Source: DASSFG01 sp035547915
Lineage (GTDB): Bacteria > Planctomycetota > Planctomycetia > Pirellulales > JAICIG01
Assembly (NCBI GenBank): GCA_035547915.1
Contig: DASZTS010000124.1
Span: 1 to 53,792, forward strand
Reading direction: 5' to 3'
Length of the DNA: 53,792 bases
In this document: in pieces, positions 17,144 through 25,799 of the stretch
Layout: the number at the start of each line of letters is the position of its first letter
Position numbering within the stretch: position 1 is the first letter of the stretch
Position numbers and translations under genes: made by a program
The notes under the pieces: generated by a model
The model's database searches: none
What the model saw: only the letters and a program-made list of their open reading frames with translations
What the model was told of the DNA's origin: nothing

Positions 17144-18511
17144 ATGACGCGATTCAGGTTCTCCTCCGTCGTCTGGCTCTGTCTCGTGTCTCTGGCCGGT
17201 TCGTTCGCGGCACGTGCGGTGGCCGATGACTGGCCGGGCTTCCGCGGTCCGCATGGACTTGCCGTCAGCCCCGACACCGGGTTGCCGGTCACTTGGAGCG
17301 ACGAACAGAACATCGCCTGGAAACGCGAGCTGCCGGGCCCCGGCAGCTCAAGCCCGATCGTGGTCGGCAAGCTGGTGTTCCTGACCTGCTACAGCGGATA
17401 CGGCCTCGATAAGACGAGTCCCGGTGACCAAACCAAGCTCGAACGCAATCTCGTTTGCGTGGACGTCTCGACGGGCCGGATCTTGTGGCAGAAATCGGTC
17501 GCCGCGGCCCTGCCCGAAGACTCCTACGGCGGGATGCTGGCCGACCACGGCTACGCCTCGCACACCGCCGCCACCGACGGCGAGCGCGTATACGCCTTCT
17601 TCGGCAAGTCGGGCGTGGTGGCGTTCGATCTCGACGGCAATCAGCTCTGGCAACAGAAGGTCGGCACCCGTTCCGACCGAATGCGGTTCGGCTCCGGCGC
17701 CAGTCTGTGCGTTTACAAGAACCTGGTGATTGTCAACGCCAGCATCGAAGGCCAGGCGATCTATGCGTTCGACGGCCCCACCGGCCGACAGGTGTGGAAG
17801 ACCGACGCCGAGGGCTACGGCGGGTCGTATAGCACTCCGGTGGTCGTCGACGTGGGGAAGAAGGCCGAGATCGTCGTCAACATGCCGGATGAGATCTGGG
17901 GGCTCGATCCGCAAGACGGCGGGTTGTTCTGGTATTCGAGTTCGCTGCGCGGCGCATCGAACACCACGGTCGTCGCGCGCGACGGAATCGTCTTTGCGCT
18001 GGCCGGTGGTCCGGGTGGGTCCGGGGCGGTGGCCATTCGTGCGGGCGGTCAGGGAGACGTGACGCAGAGTCGTCAATTGTGGAAGAAGTCGATCGGTTCG
18101 TACGTCCCCTCGCCCGTCGTGTTGGGCGAGTATCTGTATTGGGTCGACGACAAAGGGATCGCCTATTGCGTGAACGCCAGTTCGGGCGAGCAGGTCTATC
18201 GCGAGCGTTTGGCCGGGCTCGGTGGCGGTGGCCGGCGCGGGGCGAGTTCGGCGGTTTATGCTTCCGTGGTCGCGGCCGATGGCAAGCTCTACGCCGTCAG
18301 TCGCCACAACGGCACGTTCGTTTTGGCGCAGGGGCCGAAGTTCGAGTTGCTGGCGCACAACGAATTCGAGTCGGACCCGAGCGATTTCAACGCCAGCCCG
18401 GCGGTTGTCCAAGGGCGACTGTTATTGCGGTCCGACCGGGCCCTCTATTGTGTCGGCCCCGGCTTCTCCAAGATCAGCCGCACCACGAACCCGGTCATCC
18501 TATCGAAGTAG
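17144..18511 (+). CDS. Secreted PQQ-like beta-propeller protein
   Basis: A 455-residue exported protein with a signal peptide (about 1-28). It begins with the planctomycete-typical DDWPGFRGPHG, then blades of the PQQ/BamB-like propeller such as IAWKRELPGPGSSSPIVVG, LVCVDVSTGRILWQK, IYAFDGPTGRQVWKT and YCVNASSGEQVYRERL. These proteins are widespread in planctomycetes and generally lack PQQ-dehydrogenase catalytic residues, so a binding or scaffold role is likely. Its last 67 bp overlap the 3' end of the convergent methyltransferase gene; both reading frames stay intact. The upstream 273 bp has no other gene. Confidence 0.87.
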   Translation: MTRFRFSSVVWLCLVSLAGSFAARAVADDWPGFRGPHGLAVSPDTGLPVTWSDEQNIAWKRELPGPGSSSPIVVGKLVFLTCYSGYGLDKTSPGDQTKLERNLVCVDVSTGRILWQKSVAAALPEDSYGGMLADHGYASHTAATDGERVYAFFGKSGVVAFDLDGNQLWQQKVGTRSDRMRFGSGASLCVYKNLVIVNASIEGQAIYAFDGPTGRQVWKTDAEGYGGSYSTPVVVDVGKKAEIVVNMPDEIWGLDPQDGGLFWYSSSLRGASNTTVVARDGIVFALAGGPGGSGAVAIRAGGQGDVTQSRQLWKKSIGSYVPSPVVLGEYLYWVDDKGIAYCVNASSGEQVYRERLAGLGGGGRRGASSAVYASVVAADGKLYAVSRHNGTFVLAQGPKFELLAHNEFESDPSDFNASPAVVQGRLLLRSDRALYCVGPGFSKISRTTNPVILSK

Positions 18512-19479
18512 TGCCACGAGGCGGGAAAGAACACCAGGTAGCGGTTGAACGTCCTCACGTCGACCAACTCCAGGGCTCGCTCGCGATTCTTCACCAGGTT
18601 GTCGAACCAGGCCCGCAAGGTCGGGCGATAATCGTGGACGGAGACGTGCCGCACACGAAATCCGGCCCCCTCGTGCGCCCGCAGGTGGTAGCGGAACGAA
18701 GAGTTGATCGAGCCCGGAAAGAAGAGTTGGCTCACGACCGCCGCCGCCGGTAGGTTCTCTTGCAACCGGCAGAAGAAATGCTGCACGAGCCGTCCGCCCG
18801 GCACCAACGCGCCGTAGAGCTTGGCCAGCAGCATTGGCACTTCGGCCGGCCGCACATGCTCCCAGGCCCCGATCGAGTAGATCTTGTCGAACGCCTCTCG
18901 AGGATACTCCGACGTAATGAAATTCTTGAACTCGACGTTGAAGCCGTTGTGCTGCGCGTTGTATTCCACCTGGGCGCGCGACAGCGTGTAGCCGGTCAGG
19001 TTCTCCTTGTCGCCCGTGGCCGCGTAGATGCGCTTCAACATCGGTCCCCAGCCGCAGCCCAGCTCCAAGATCTTCTCGCCCGGCTTGGGATCGATCAGTT
19101 TGAGAATGAAGTCGGCCTTATTCTGCTGGGCCTCTTCGATCGTCTCACGGCCCGTGTAAAAGTCGGCGCAGGAGTAGAACATGAAGCGCCGATCCAGAAA
19201 CAGCTCGTAGAAATCGTTCGAGACATCGTAGTGCTCGGAGATACCCAGCACATGGTCTTGCCGCAGTTTCAGCGTCAACAACAGCCGCCGCAAAAACGAA
19301 GGAGGGAAGTGATCGGAAATGAACAATTCCCCGTTCGACCGCGGGCGAGTTATCTCATGCCAGGTCTTTTCCGGATCGAGCGGTTGAGGAGAACGGATCA
19401 GATAGTTGAGGTAGCCGAACGACGGTCCGTAGACCGCCGACTCGGCGCCCAGCGCGGCGAGCCGTAGTAGAGCGTTCAT
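18445..19479 (-). CDS. Cyclopropane-fatty-acyl-phospholipid synthase-like methyltransferase
   Basis: A 344-residue SAM-dependent enzyme of the CFA synthase/mycolic acid cyclopropane synthase family. It carries the family block ISEHYDVSNDFYELFLDRR at 80-98 followed by FYSCADF, and the SAM motif LELGCGWG at 138-145. Later blocks YTLSRAQVEYNAQ, IGAWEHV and LVPGGRLVQHFF match the family. Expected action is methylene or methyl transfer to unsaturated lipid chains at the membrane, although several homologues methylate other lipids. It lacks the long N-terminal domain of E. coli Cfa, as do the shorter family members. The gene converges on and overlaps the PQQ-propeller gene by 67 bp and diverges from trpD. 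Confidence 0.85.
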   Translation of the reverse strand: MNALLRLAALGAESAVYGPSFGYLNYLIRSPQPLDPEKTWHEITRPRSNGELFISDHFPPSFLRRLLLTLKLRQDHVLGISEHYDVSNDFYELFLDRRFMFYSCADFYTGRETIEEAQQNKADFILKLIDPKPGEKILELGCGWGPMLKRIYAATGDKENLTGYTLSRAQVEYNAQHNGFNVEFKNFITSEYPREAFDKIYSIGAWEHVRPAEVPMLLAKLYGALVPGGRLVQHFFCRLQENLPAAAVVSQLFFPGSINSSFRYHLRAHEGAGFRVRHVSVHDYRPTLRAWFDNLVKNRERALELVDVRTFNRYLVFFPASWHYFDRMTGFVVRLILEKPGPTQ

Positions 19480-19639
19480 CCGTTCTGACAGTCCTCCCTT
19501 GCTCAGCGGGGCGCCGTTCGACCGGCCGCGGCTGACAGGTCGACAACGGACCCCAAGTTTGCTCCATACTAGCCACCTGACGTTCGATTAAAATGCCAAA
19601 TGGTCGGAAGCAGCACGTAGTAGCAGAAAAAGCATCGAA

Positions 19640-20680
19640 ATGTCGCAAGAATCGCCGGAAACGTCCTTGATCGAACCGACGTTGGCCCGCGTGGCCGCCG
19701 GCCACGACCTGTCTTTCGACGAAATGGCGGCGGCGGTCGACGGCATCATGCTCGGCGGATGGACCGAGCCGCAGGTCACCGACCTGCTGCTCGCCTTGCG
19801 GAAAAAGGGAGAAACGGTCGACGAGATCGCGGGGGCGGCCGCGGCCATGCGGCGTCACATGACGCCCATTCCCACGCACCGCCAGTCGATCGTCGATACC
19901 TGCGGGACCGGCGGGATCGCATCGGACATCCTCAATGTCAGCACGGCGGCCGCGCTGGTGGCGGCGGCGGCCGGTGCCGTGGTGGCCAAGCACGGTAACC
20001 GGCGGGTGACCAGCAAGAGCGGATCGGCCGACGTGCTCGTCGAACTCGGGGTGAATGTGGCGGCCGACGCGTCGCGCGTCGGCGAGTGCATCGACGAATT
20101 GGGACTCGGATTCTGCTTCGCGCCGCTGTGCCATGCCGCCATGAAGCACGTGGCGCCGGTCCGGCAGCGGCTGGGCATACCGACGATCTTCAACCTGCTC
20201 GGCCCGCTCACGAATCCGGCGTCGGCGCCGTATCAGCTCATGGGAGTGGGGCGCGACGAGCTGCGCAACACCTTGGCTGCGGCGCTCGCCCGGCTCGGCA
20301 CCCGCCGGGCCGCCGTGGTGCACGGCACCGACGGCCTGGGCGAAATCACGGTTGCCGGCGAAACGCACGTTACGCTCGTCCGCGACGGCCGCTTGAGCGA
20401 GCTGACCTGGTCACCGGCCGATTTCGGTATGGAGTGTTCGTCCATCGAAGGGCTGCGCGTCAGCGGACCCGCCGAGAGCGCAGAACTGGTGCGGCAGGTG
20501 TTGCGGGGTGCGGCCAGCCCGGCGCGAGACATCGTCGTCATCAACGCCGCGGCCGCTCTATGGGTGTCCGGCAAGACGGACTCTTTGCCTGACGCCGCGC
20601 GCCTGGCCGGCGATGCGCTCGATTCCCGTGCCGCCGCACGCTTACTCGCCCGGCTCGTCGAGTGCACGAATCGTGCTTAG
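19640..20680 (+). CDS. trpD: Anthranilate phosphoribosyltransferase
   Basis: A 346-residue enzyme that transfers phosphoribose from PRPP to anthranilate, the second step of tryptophan synthesis. The diagnostic motifs are present: DTCGTGG at 86-92 (PRPP pyrophosphate site), KHGNR at 117-121, SGSAD at 127-131 and NLLGPLTNP. Length is normal. No other trp gene is in the window, so it is unlinked from the rest of the pathway, which is common in planctomycetes. Its stop codon TAG (20678-20680) is also the first three bases of repeat copy C, so the repeat supplies or lies at the end of the coding sequence. Confidence 0.93.
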   Translation: MSQESPETSLIEPTLARVAAGHDLSFDEMAAAVDGIMLGGWTEPQVTDLLLALRKKGETVDEIAGAAAAMRRHMTPIPTHRQSIVDTCGTGGIASDILNVSTAAALVAAAAGAVVAKHGNRRVTSKSGSADVLVELGVNVAADASRVGECIDELGLGFCFAPLCHAAMKHVAPVRQRLGIPTIFNLLGPLTNPASAPYQLMGVGRDELRNTLAAALARLGTRRAAVVHGTDGLGEITVAGETHVTLVRDGRLSELTWSPADFGMECSSIEGLRVSGPAESAELVRQVLRGAASPARDIVVINAAAALWVSGKTDSLPDAARLAGDALDSRAAARLLARLVECTNRA

Positions 20681-20774
20681 AGCAACCGCCAAAACCGGAT
20701 CGAGCTTCACCAAATCGGCGTTTCACCGCCGATTTTTTGCCCGCAGCGCTTCCGGGTTTTGTCAGCCGCTCTTA
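20678..20774 (+). repeat. Palindromic ~100-bp repeat, copy C
   Basis: The element starts TAGAGCAACCGCCAAAACCG and ends GGTTTTGTCAGCCGCTCTTA. Its core AAATCGGCGTTTCACCGCCG is palindromic and ends in a run of Ts. It overlaps the trpD stop codon. A full-length fold would make a long hairpin that may protect or end the trpD mRNA. Confidence 0.88.
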
Positions 20775-20885
20775 ACGTAGACGCGGCGTCCCGCCGCGTT
20801 CGCTCCCTCGCCGCCGCAAACGGACGCGCCGTTCGGCCCGCATTCACCCGCACAAGTGTCCTTGGTGGGCGATGCTCACCCCGCG

Positions 20886-23800
20886 CTAGTTCAGCGGTTG
20901 GTAGAGCGGCAGGTGGCGGTAGTAGACTTCGAGCATGAGCAGACGCAGGGATGTGGCGTAGAGCCGGCCGCCGGCATGTTCCCAGCCGTCGCGCGGGTCC
21001 CACGTGCCCGACTGGTGCCCGTCCTTGATCTGCGATGCGACGAGACGGTCGCGCAGCCGGTCGTTCCAGGCGGTCCAGTAGTCGCCCTGCAGGTGATACA
21101 TGACCTGGGTGCCGTAATACCAGTAATAGCTGCTCTCCTGGCCGTCTTCGGGCAAATGGTGCAGCAGGTAATTTGCACCGGCCAGCAGGGCGGGATCGTC
21201 GCGGCGGGCCCCCAAGAACTGCCGGCACAGCAGGCCCTCGGCGCTCATGGCAGGAGTGGGGCCCGGCCCCTGGTAGCCGAACGTGCCCAGGGTGTCGCCC
21301 TTGCCGGCCACGCTATCGAGCCATTTGTTCGCCAGGTCGAGCGCCGGCTTGGGTACGGCCAGCCCGGCCATCTCGCCGCTCTTGAGTGCCATGACCTGCC
21401 AGCCGACCACCGACGTGTCGCCCGGTTCTCCGGGTTGATAGCGCCACCCGCCGGTCCCCTGGTGCTGTGCCGTCACGATGAAATTCAACGCCCGCTGGGC
21501 CGGTTCGCGCAACCGCTCGTCCTGGCTCATGCCATAGACCTCGCAGAGTGCGATGGTCGCGATGCCGTGGCTGTACATGAACGCCGTCGAGGGCGAGTCG
21601 GTGAACAGGTTGCCGTCGGGCTTCTGGTGCTGGATCAACCATTCGGTCCCTTTGCCGACAGTGGCCCGATAGTCGCCGGCCAGTTGCGTGTGTCCACTGG
21701 CAAGGAACGGGAGCAGGCCCAGGCCGGTCGCCGCGGCGTCGGAAGCGGCGCCGCCGGCACCGCTCGTGGCGGGCAACTTCTTCTCGGGCGGGTCGAGCTG
21801 TTGAAGGCTCCAGTGCCCGTCGGCGTGTTGGTGTTCCGCCAGCCAGGCCAGGCCGCGCTTCACCGCGGCCTCCGTTTGCTCATTGCCGCCCACGAGGTCG
21901 ATGAATTCGCGTCGCGTGTCGCCCTGGCGTAACGCAAACATGGCCTGCATGCCGACGTTGTCTTCGGCGAAGGCCACCGGTGTCGCGCGAGCCGTTTCGC
22001 GTTCGATCTTCGTCGCCAGCGGATTCTGCGCGGGGGGGGAATCGATCGCCTTCTTGGCCAACGTGCCGACGACGAGGTCGACCTTGCCGGCCTGCCGCGG
22101 GCCGCCCGCCTCCAGCGCATCGGTTGCGAGCCGTGGCGGAGTGGGCGAGAGGGGAGCCAAATCGATCTTCGCCGGTGCGACGTCGGCCGTGGCCGGCGCG
22201 TCCATCTTCAGCGGAGTCGGTGCTTCCTCGGTCTCGGCGGCCGCCAACTGCGGCAATTCGTTCGGCATCCGCGGGAGGTCGATTTTCGCCGCCTGCGACG
22301 GGATGTCGACGTCTTTCGGTCGGAGGGCCGACGCTGTGGCGGCCGGCGTGGTCATCGCTGGCGGCGCGCGGTCATCGGCGGGAAGCAGGGGCGTCTGGCC
22401 ATCGCGGGGGGCGATGGTGACGGCGGGCAGCCCGGCCTCGATCGCCGATTGCTCGTCCGGACGTTCAACCGCCGTCAGAGCCGTCGCGTCGGGATCGATG
22501 TCCGCCGGGCGTGGCACTTCGCGAGCCATTTGCGGCGGCAGATCCGGCTTCGGTTCGGTGCTCGTCGGTTGGGGTCCGTCGACCGGCTGCAAAAGCGACG
22601 GCTGCATCTCCAACTCGGCCAGAGATCGCTCCCTGTTCGGCCCATCGTGCGGCGCGATGCTCGCGGCCGGCATGCGCTGGACCGAGACTTCCTCAGCGAG
22701 CGGTTGCTCCCGCGGCGAGGCCACTTCTTTGGGCGGCGCGGCCGAAAGGGGTTCGATCTGCGCCACCCTCATCGCCGACTCGGCACTGCGTTCCATGTCG
22801 GGATCGATCTTCTTCTTGCCGGGTTCGGCGGGGGTGGGGACGAAGATGACCCGATCGGTCGGCAGCCGGCGGGCCAACTCGAGCGGCAGGGTCGGTGCCG
22901 GATAATCGGCGTGCAACGGCACGTTCGTCGGCGTGAGCACTTGCCGCGGAACGGCCGGCGCCTCGACCCTTTCGACGCTCTTGAGATCGGCCAACTTCTC
23001 GTAGGGGCGATCGCCCGGTACGTGCGATTGGTGCAGGTTGTCGTCGAACAACTCCCGGTTCGCATCGGTGACGCGGATCTCTTCGACGCGTCGCACGATT
23101 TCCTGGCTCAGCGGGACGAGCACCAGCAACCAGAGGATGACGGCGTGGGCCAATGCGCTGGCCGCCACGAAGCGGGCCATCGCCGCGCGTCGTCGCAGCC
23201 AACCGCCGTAGTAGTACACGGCCGCCACCAGGCCGCCGAACAACACGGCCGCGAGCAATCCCTTCCCCCACACGGCGCGCAGCGCGCTCAGGCGGCTGAT
23301 GTCCCAGTACGTGAAGGTCTCGACCTCGGCCAGTCGGCTGCGATAAAGGGCAGACGCCGCACCGTCGCCGGAGCGGGCGAACGTGAGGCCGAAACCATCG
23401 GCCGACACCGCGGGATCGGTTTCATTCGCGGCGGTGTTGATTCCGCGACCCAGGCTCTCGACGGTCGCGGCCGTATCGCCCAGCCGCACGCGGTAGAGGT
23501 CGAAGTTGGCGTCGCGCCCCTTGGTCGGTCGGTCCGATGCGAAGTAGAGCGTGCTCGCGCTGCTATCGAGGTAGGGCGATCGTTCGTTGGCGGCCGAATT
23601 CGCGCGGGCGAGCGGAACGGCGTCGGCCCACGGCTCGGCGGGCGTTTGGCGGCCGGCGACGTAGAGGTCGCTCGTAGGACCGCCGGTGCGATTGGACGCG
23701 AAATAGAGCCGCAGCCCGTCGGGCGCGATCGCCGGATCGCGTTCATCCTGCGCCGAGTTGATTCCTGGGCCGAGGTTCTTGGGCACTCCCCAGCCCGCTG

Positions 23801-24272
23801 GGCGACGCGGCGCCAGGTAGAGATCGAATCCCCCTTCGCCGCCGCGGCGATTCGACGCCAGGTAGAGCTGCCGGCCATCGCCGCTGACCGCCACGGCTTC
23901 GTCGTCCCACGGCGTATTCAACTCGGTGACGGCTGCGGCCGGCTGCCAGCGGCCGTCGCGCCACTCGGAGCGATAGATGTCGGCATCGCCCCCTCCACGC
24001 CGCACCGTCACGAACAGCGTACGGCCCTCGTCGGCCAGGCAGGGGCGGCTGATTTCATTGGGCGATTTGCCGGCTGGCAGCAGGTCGCCGAGCTCTTCGC
24101 CCGGTTGCCAGGCGAACGGCCGGATCGGTGCGGTCTCGTCGGCGAGCCAACGCTGCTGCCCGTCGAGTGTGCTGAGTCCCTCGATCCGCCGCGGCCGCGC
24201 CCAGAACGCCAGCGCGATCAAGAGCCCGCAGGCGAGCCAAAGCGGCCAGTGGCGAAGGCGGGGATGAAGCAT
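20886..24272 (-). CDS. TonB-like fusion: PD40 propeller, SxxxH membrane helix, Pro-rich spacer, prenyltransferase-type toroid
   Basis: A 1128-residue protein using the ATG at 24272; a TTG 15 bp upstream (24287) is an alternative. Order: TM1 (about 9-25); a beta-propeller at about 60-320 with PD40/TolB-like blades (GDGRQLYLASNRRGG, PDGLRLYFASNR, STLYFASDR); TM2 (about 338-356); a short basic loop RRRAAMARF; TM3 (about 369-388) with S372-A-L-A-H376. SxxxH in that place is the signature of the TonB membrane helix that contacts ExbB/ExbD. A Pro/Ala/Asp-rich stretch (about 400-770) follows, as in TonB. The C-terminal 330 residues are an alpha/alpha barrel of squalene-cyclase type repeats (GLAWLAEHQHADGHWSL, EWLIQHQKPDGNLF, GWRYQPGEPGDTSVVGW). 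Genes for ExbD and ExbB homologues lie directly upstream in the same operon. The TonB role is inferred; the C-terminus is not a TonB fold. Confidence 0.75.
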   Translation of the reverse strand: MLHPRLRHWPLWLACGLLIALAFWARPRRIEGLSTLDGQQRWLADETAPIRPFAWQPGEELGDLLPAGKSPNEISRPCLADEGRTLFVTVRRGGGDADIYRSEWRDGRWQPAAAVTELNTPWDDEAVAVSGDGRQLYLASNRRGGEGGFDLYLAPRRPAGWGVPKNLGPGINSAQDERDPAIAPDGLRLYFASNRTGGPTSDLYVAGRQTPAEPWADAVPLARANSAANERSPYLDSSASTLYFASDRPTKGRDANFDLYRVRLGDTAATVESLGRGINTAANETDPAVSADGFGLTFARSGDGAASALYRSRLAEVETFTYWDISRLSALRAVWGKGLLAAVLFGGLVAAVYYYGGWLRRRAAMARFVAASALAHAVILWLLVLVPLSQEIVRRVEEIRVTDANRELFDDNLHQSHVPGDRPYEKLADLKSVERVEAPAVPRQVLTPTNVPLHADYPAPTLPLELARRLPTDRVIFVPTPAEPGKKKIDPDMERSAESAMRVAQIEPLSAAPPKEVASPREQPLAEEVSVQRMPAASIAPHDGPNRERSLAELEMQPSLLQPVDGPQPTSTEPKPDLPPQMAREVPRPADIDPDATALTAVERPDEQSAIEAGLPAVTIAPRDGQTPLLPADDRAPPAMTTPAATASALRPKDVDIPSQAAKIDLPRMPNELPQLAAAETEEAPTPLKMDAPATADVAPAKIDLAPLSPTPPRLATDALEAGGPRQAGKVDLVVGTLAKKAIDSPPAQNPLATKIERETARATPVAFAEDNVGMQAMFALRQGDTRREFIDLVGGNEQTEAAVKRGLAWLAEHQHADGHWSLQQLDPPEKKLPATSGAGGAASDAAATGLGLLPFLASGHTQLAGDYRATVGKGTEWLIQHQKPDGNLFTDSPSTAFMYSHGIATIALCEVYGMSQDERLREPAQRALNFIVTAQHQGTGGWRYQPGEPGDTSVVGWQVMALKSGEMAGLAVPKPALDLANKWLDSVAGKGDTLGTFGYQGPGPTPAMSAEGLLCRQFLGARRDDPALLAGANYLLHHLPEDGQESSYYWYYGTQVMYHLQGDYWTAWNDRLRDRLVASQIKDGHQSGTWDPRDGWEHAGGRLYATSLRLLMLEVYYRHLPLYQPLN

Positions 24273-24338
24273 TGCGTTAGTTTCCAACTCGTGGGCACGA
24301 GGTTGCGGCCGCGCAGGCCCTGTGGCGGCAATCGGCGA

Positions 24339-24752
24339 TCATTCGTTCTGGCTGACAGTGACCTTGTAGTCCGTGATATTTGCCTTGTTGCAGAGACCCA
24401 TGACACGCACGCCCGCCTCCCAGGCCGTATGTGCGTCGCCGCGGATCTGCACGCTCTGCGTCCCCGGGTTCTTCAGACCGAAATCGCGTAACAGGGCGGC
24501 GAGCTGTTCCTCCGTCAACGTCTGCTGCATGACGACATACTGGCCGTCGCGCGTGACGTTCACGACCAATTCGTGCGGGGGCATGGAGAGCGGTTCCGCG
24601 CGCGCGACTTCCGGCAGCTTGATCGGCAACTCGCGTTCTTCGCGGTCGAAACGTGTGGCGCACAGAAAGAAGATCAAGAGCAAGAACACCATATCGATGA
24701 CGGGCGTCATGTTCGGCCCATCAAGCTCGGCCTCGCTGGCGGGTAATCGCAT
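24339..24752 (-). CDS. ExbD/TolR-family biopolymer transport protein
   Basis: A 137-residue protein with one membrane helix near the N-terminus and a periplasmic domain. The helix MTPVIDMVFLLLIFFL contains the family's conserved Asp, the proton-relay residue of ExbD/TolR. The start at 24752 (MRLPASEAELDGPN) is chosen because it puts the helix at the usual distance from the N-terminus; a longer frame to 24806 adds atypical residues. The C-terminal part (VQIRGDAHTAWEAGVRVMGL) fits the family's periplasmic fold. It forms the proton-driven motor with the ExbB-like protein encoded upstream (63 bp away), and the TonB-like fusion follows 66 bp downstream. Confidence 0.88.
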   Translation of the reverse strand: MRLPASEAELDGPNMTPVIDMVFLLLIFFLCATRFDREERELPIKLPEVARAEPLSMPPHELVVNVTRDGQYVVMQQTLTEEQLAALLRDFGLKNPGTQSVQIRGDAHTAWEAGVRVMGLCNKANITDYKVTVSQNE

Positions 24753-24815
24753 ACAAGAACTCCTGCGTTGGGCGTCGATCGGGCAGATCGAAACACCGAG
24801 CATCAAACGGCCGCA

Positions 24816-25703
24816 CTACGACGAAGAGCCGAGCAACGGATTCGCGTTCGCCGGCCGGCCGCCGGTACGCTCTTTCACTTGCGCCAAGGTGGGTAGGGCG
24901 TCGGTCAGATGATCGTCGATTTCGCGCACGAACCGCTCGCTACGGCTGCCGAAGTAGGCGGCACACAGCATGGCCGGAATGGCGATCAACAGCCCGGCGA
25001 CGGTGGTCTCCAACGCCAGATAGATTCCTTCGGCCAGCAACTCGGCCTTGCCCAACCCGGCTTGACTGGCCACACGGAATGCTTCGAGCATGCCCACGAC
25101 GGTGCCCAGCAGTCCGACCATCGGGGCGACGTTGGCCGCCACCGAAAGGGGCCGCACGCGGGCGCGCAGTTCGGCCATCTCTCGGGCGACCGCGTCTTCG
25201 AGCGCCTTTTCGATCTCGGCCGGTGTCCAGCCGGCCCTGGCCAGCCCGGCTCGCAGAATCTTGGCGAATGGCGACGGATGCTGATCGCAGATGGCCTGGT
25301 ATTTTTCCAACCTCTGGTCGCCCGTGCGCAGCAACTCGTTCAGGGCCTGCGCCAACGCCGGCGGCACCACCTTGCCGCGCGTCAGGTTCGCCAATCGCTC
25401 GAACGTCACCGCCGCGGCCACCAACGAGATCAGCCCCAAGAAGCCCATGAAGGCGAGATTCATCGGCCCGCCGGCCACGATCATTTCCCAGAGATTGCCG
25501 GGCGGCTTCTTGGCGCCGGTCGATGCATCGGGACCCGCTGCCGAATCTTTCATGGCGGTCTCGGCCTTTGCCTCGGCCGCGGGTTGGGCATCCTCGGCGT
25601 GGAGCTGGGCGAAGAAGAGACCACCCAGACACAAGGGCACGACGAGCAGGGAAGGGAATCGCAGCCCCTTCGCGCCTACTCCGGCAAACGGAAATGAGTT
25701 CAT
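24816..25703 (-). CDS. MotA/TolQ/ExbB proton-channel family protein
   Basis: A 295-residue membrane protein. A hydrophobic N-terminal stretch (about 12-35, ending LHAEDAQ) looks like a signal peptide and is followed by an Ala/Lys-rich spacer, an extended N-terminus common in planctomycete ExbB proteins. Three further helices correspond to the ExbB core: about 80-100 (NLAFMGFLGLISLVAAAV), about 190-210 (VAPMVGLLGTVVGMLEAF, the conserved pore block) and about 230-250 (ALETTVAGLLIAIPAML, with the channel Thr). A cytoplasmic loop lies between the first two. It should form the pentameric channel with the ExbD-like protein. It sits between the TPR gene (96 bp upstream) and the ExbD gene. Confidence 0.9.
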   Translation of the reverse strand: MNSFPFAGVGAKGLRFPSLLVVPLCLGGLFFAQLHAEDAQPAAEAKAETAMKDSAAGPDASTGAKKPPGNLWEMIVAGGPMNLAFMGFLGLISLVAAAVTFERLANLTRGKVVPPALAQALNELLRTGDQRLEKYQAICDQHPSPFAKILRAGLARAGWTPAEIEKALEDAVAREMAELRARVRPLSVAANVAPMVGLLGTVVGMLEAFRVASQAGLGKAELLAEGIYLALETTVAGLLIAIPAMLCAAYFGSRSERFVREIDDHLTDALPTLAQVKERTGGRPANANPLLGSSS

Positions 25704-25799
25704 GCGACCTTCTTCGCTTTCGGCTGTGGACTTGGTTGGCTACGAGTTTGGAGGGCGAGCCCTTCTCCGTCCGGTGTTGGCTGGCGGGGGACCACCGCT

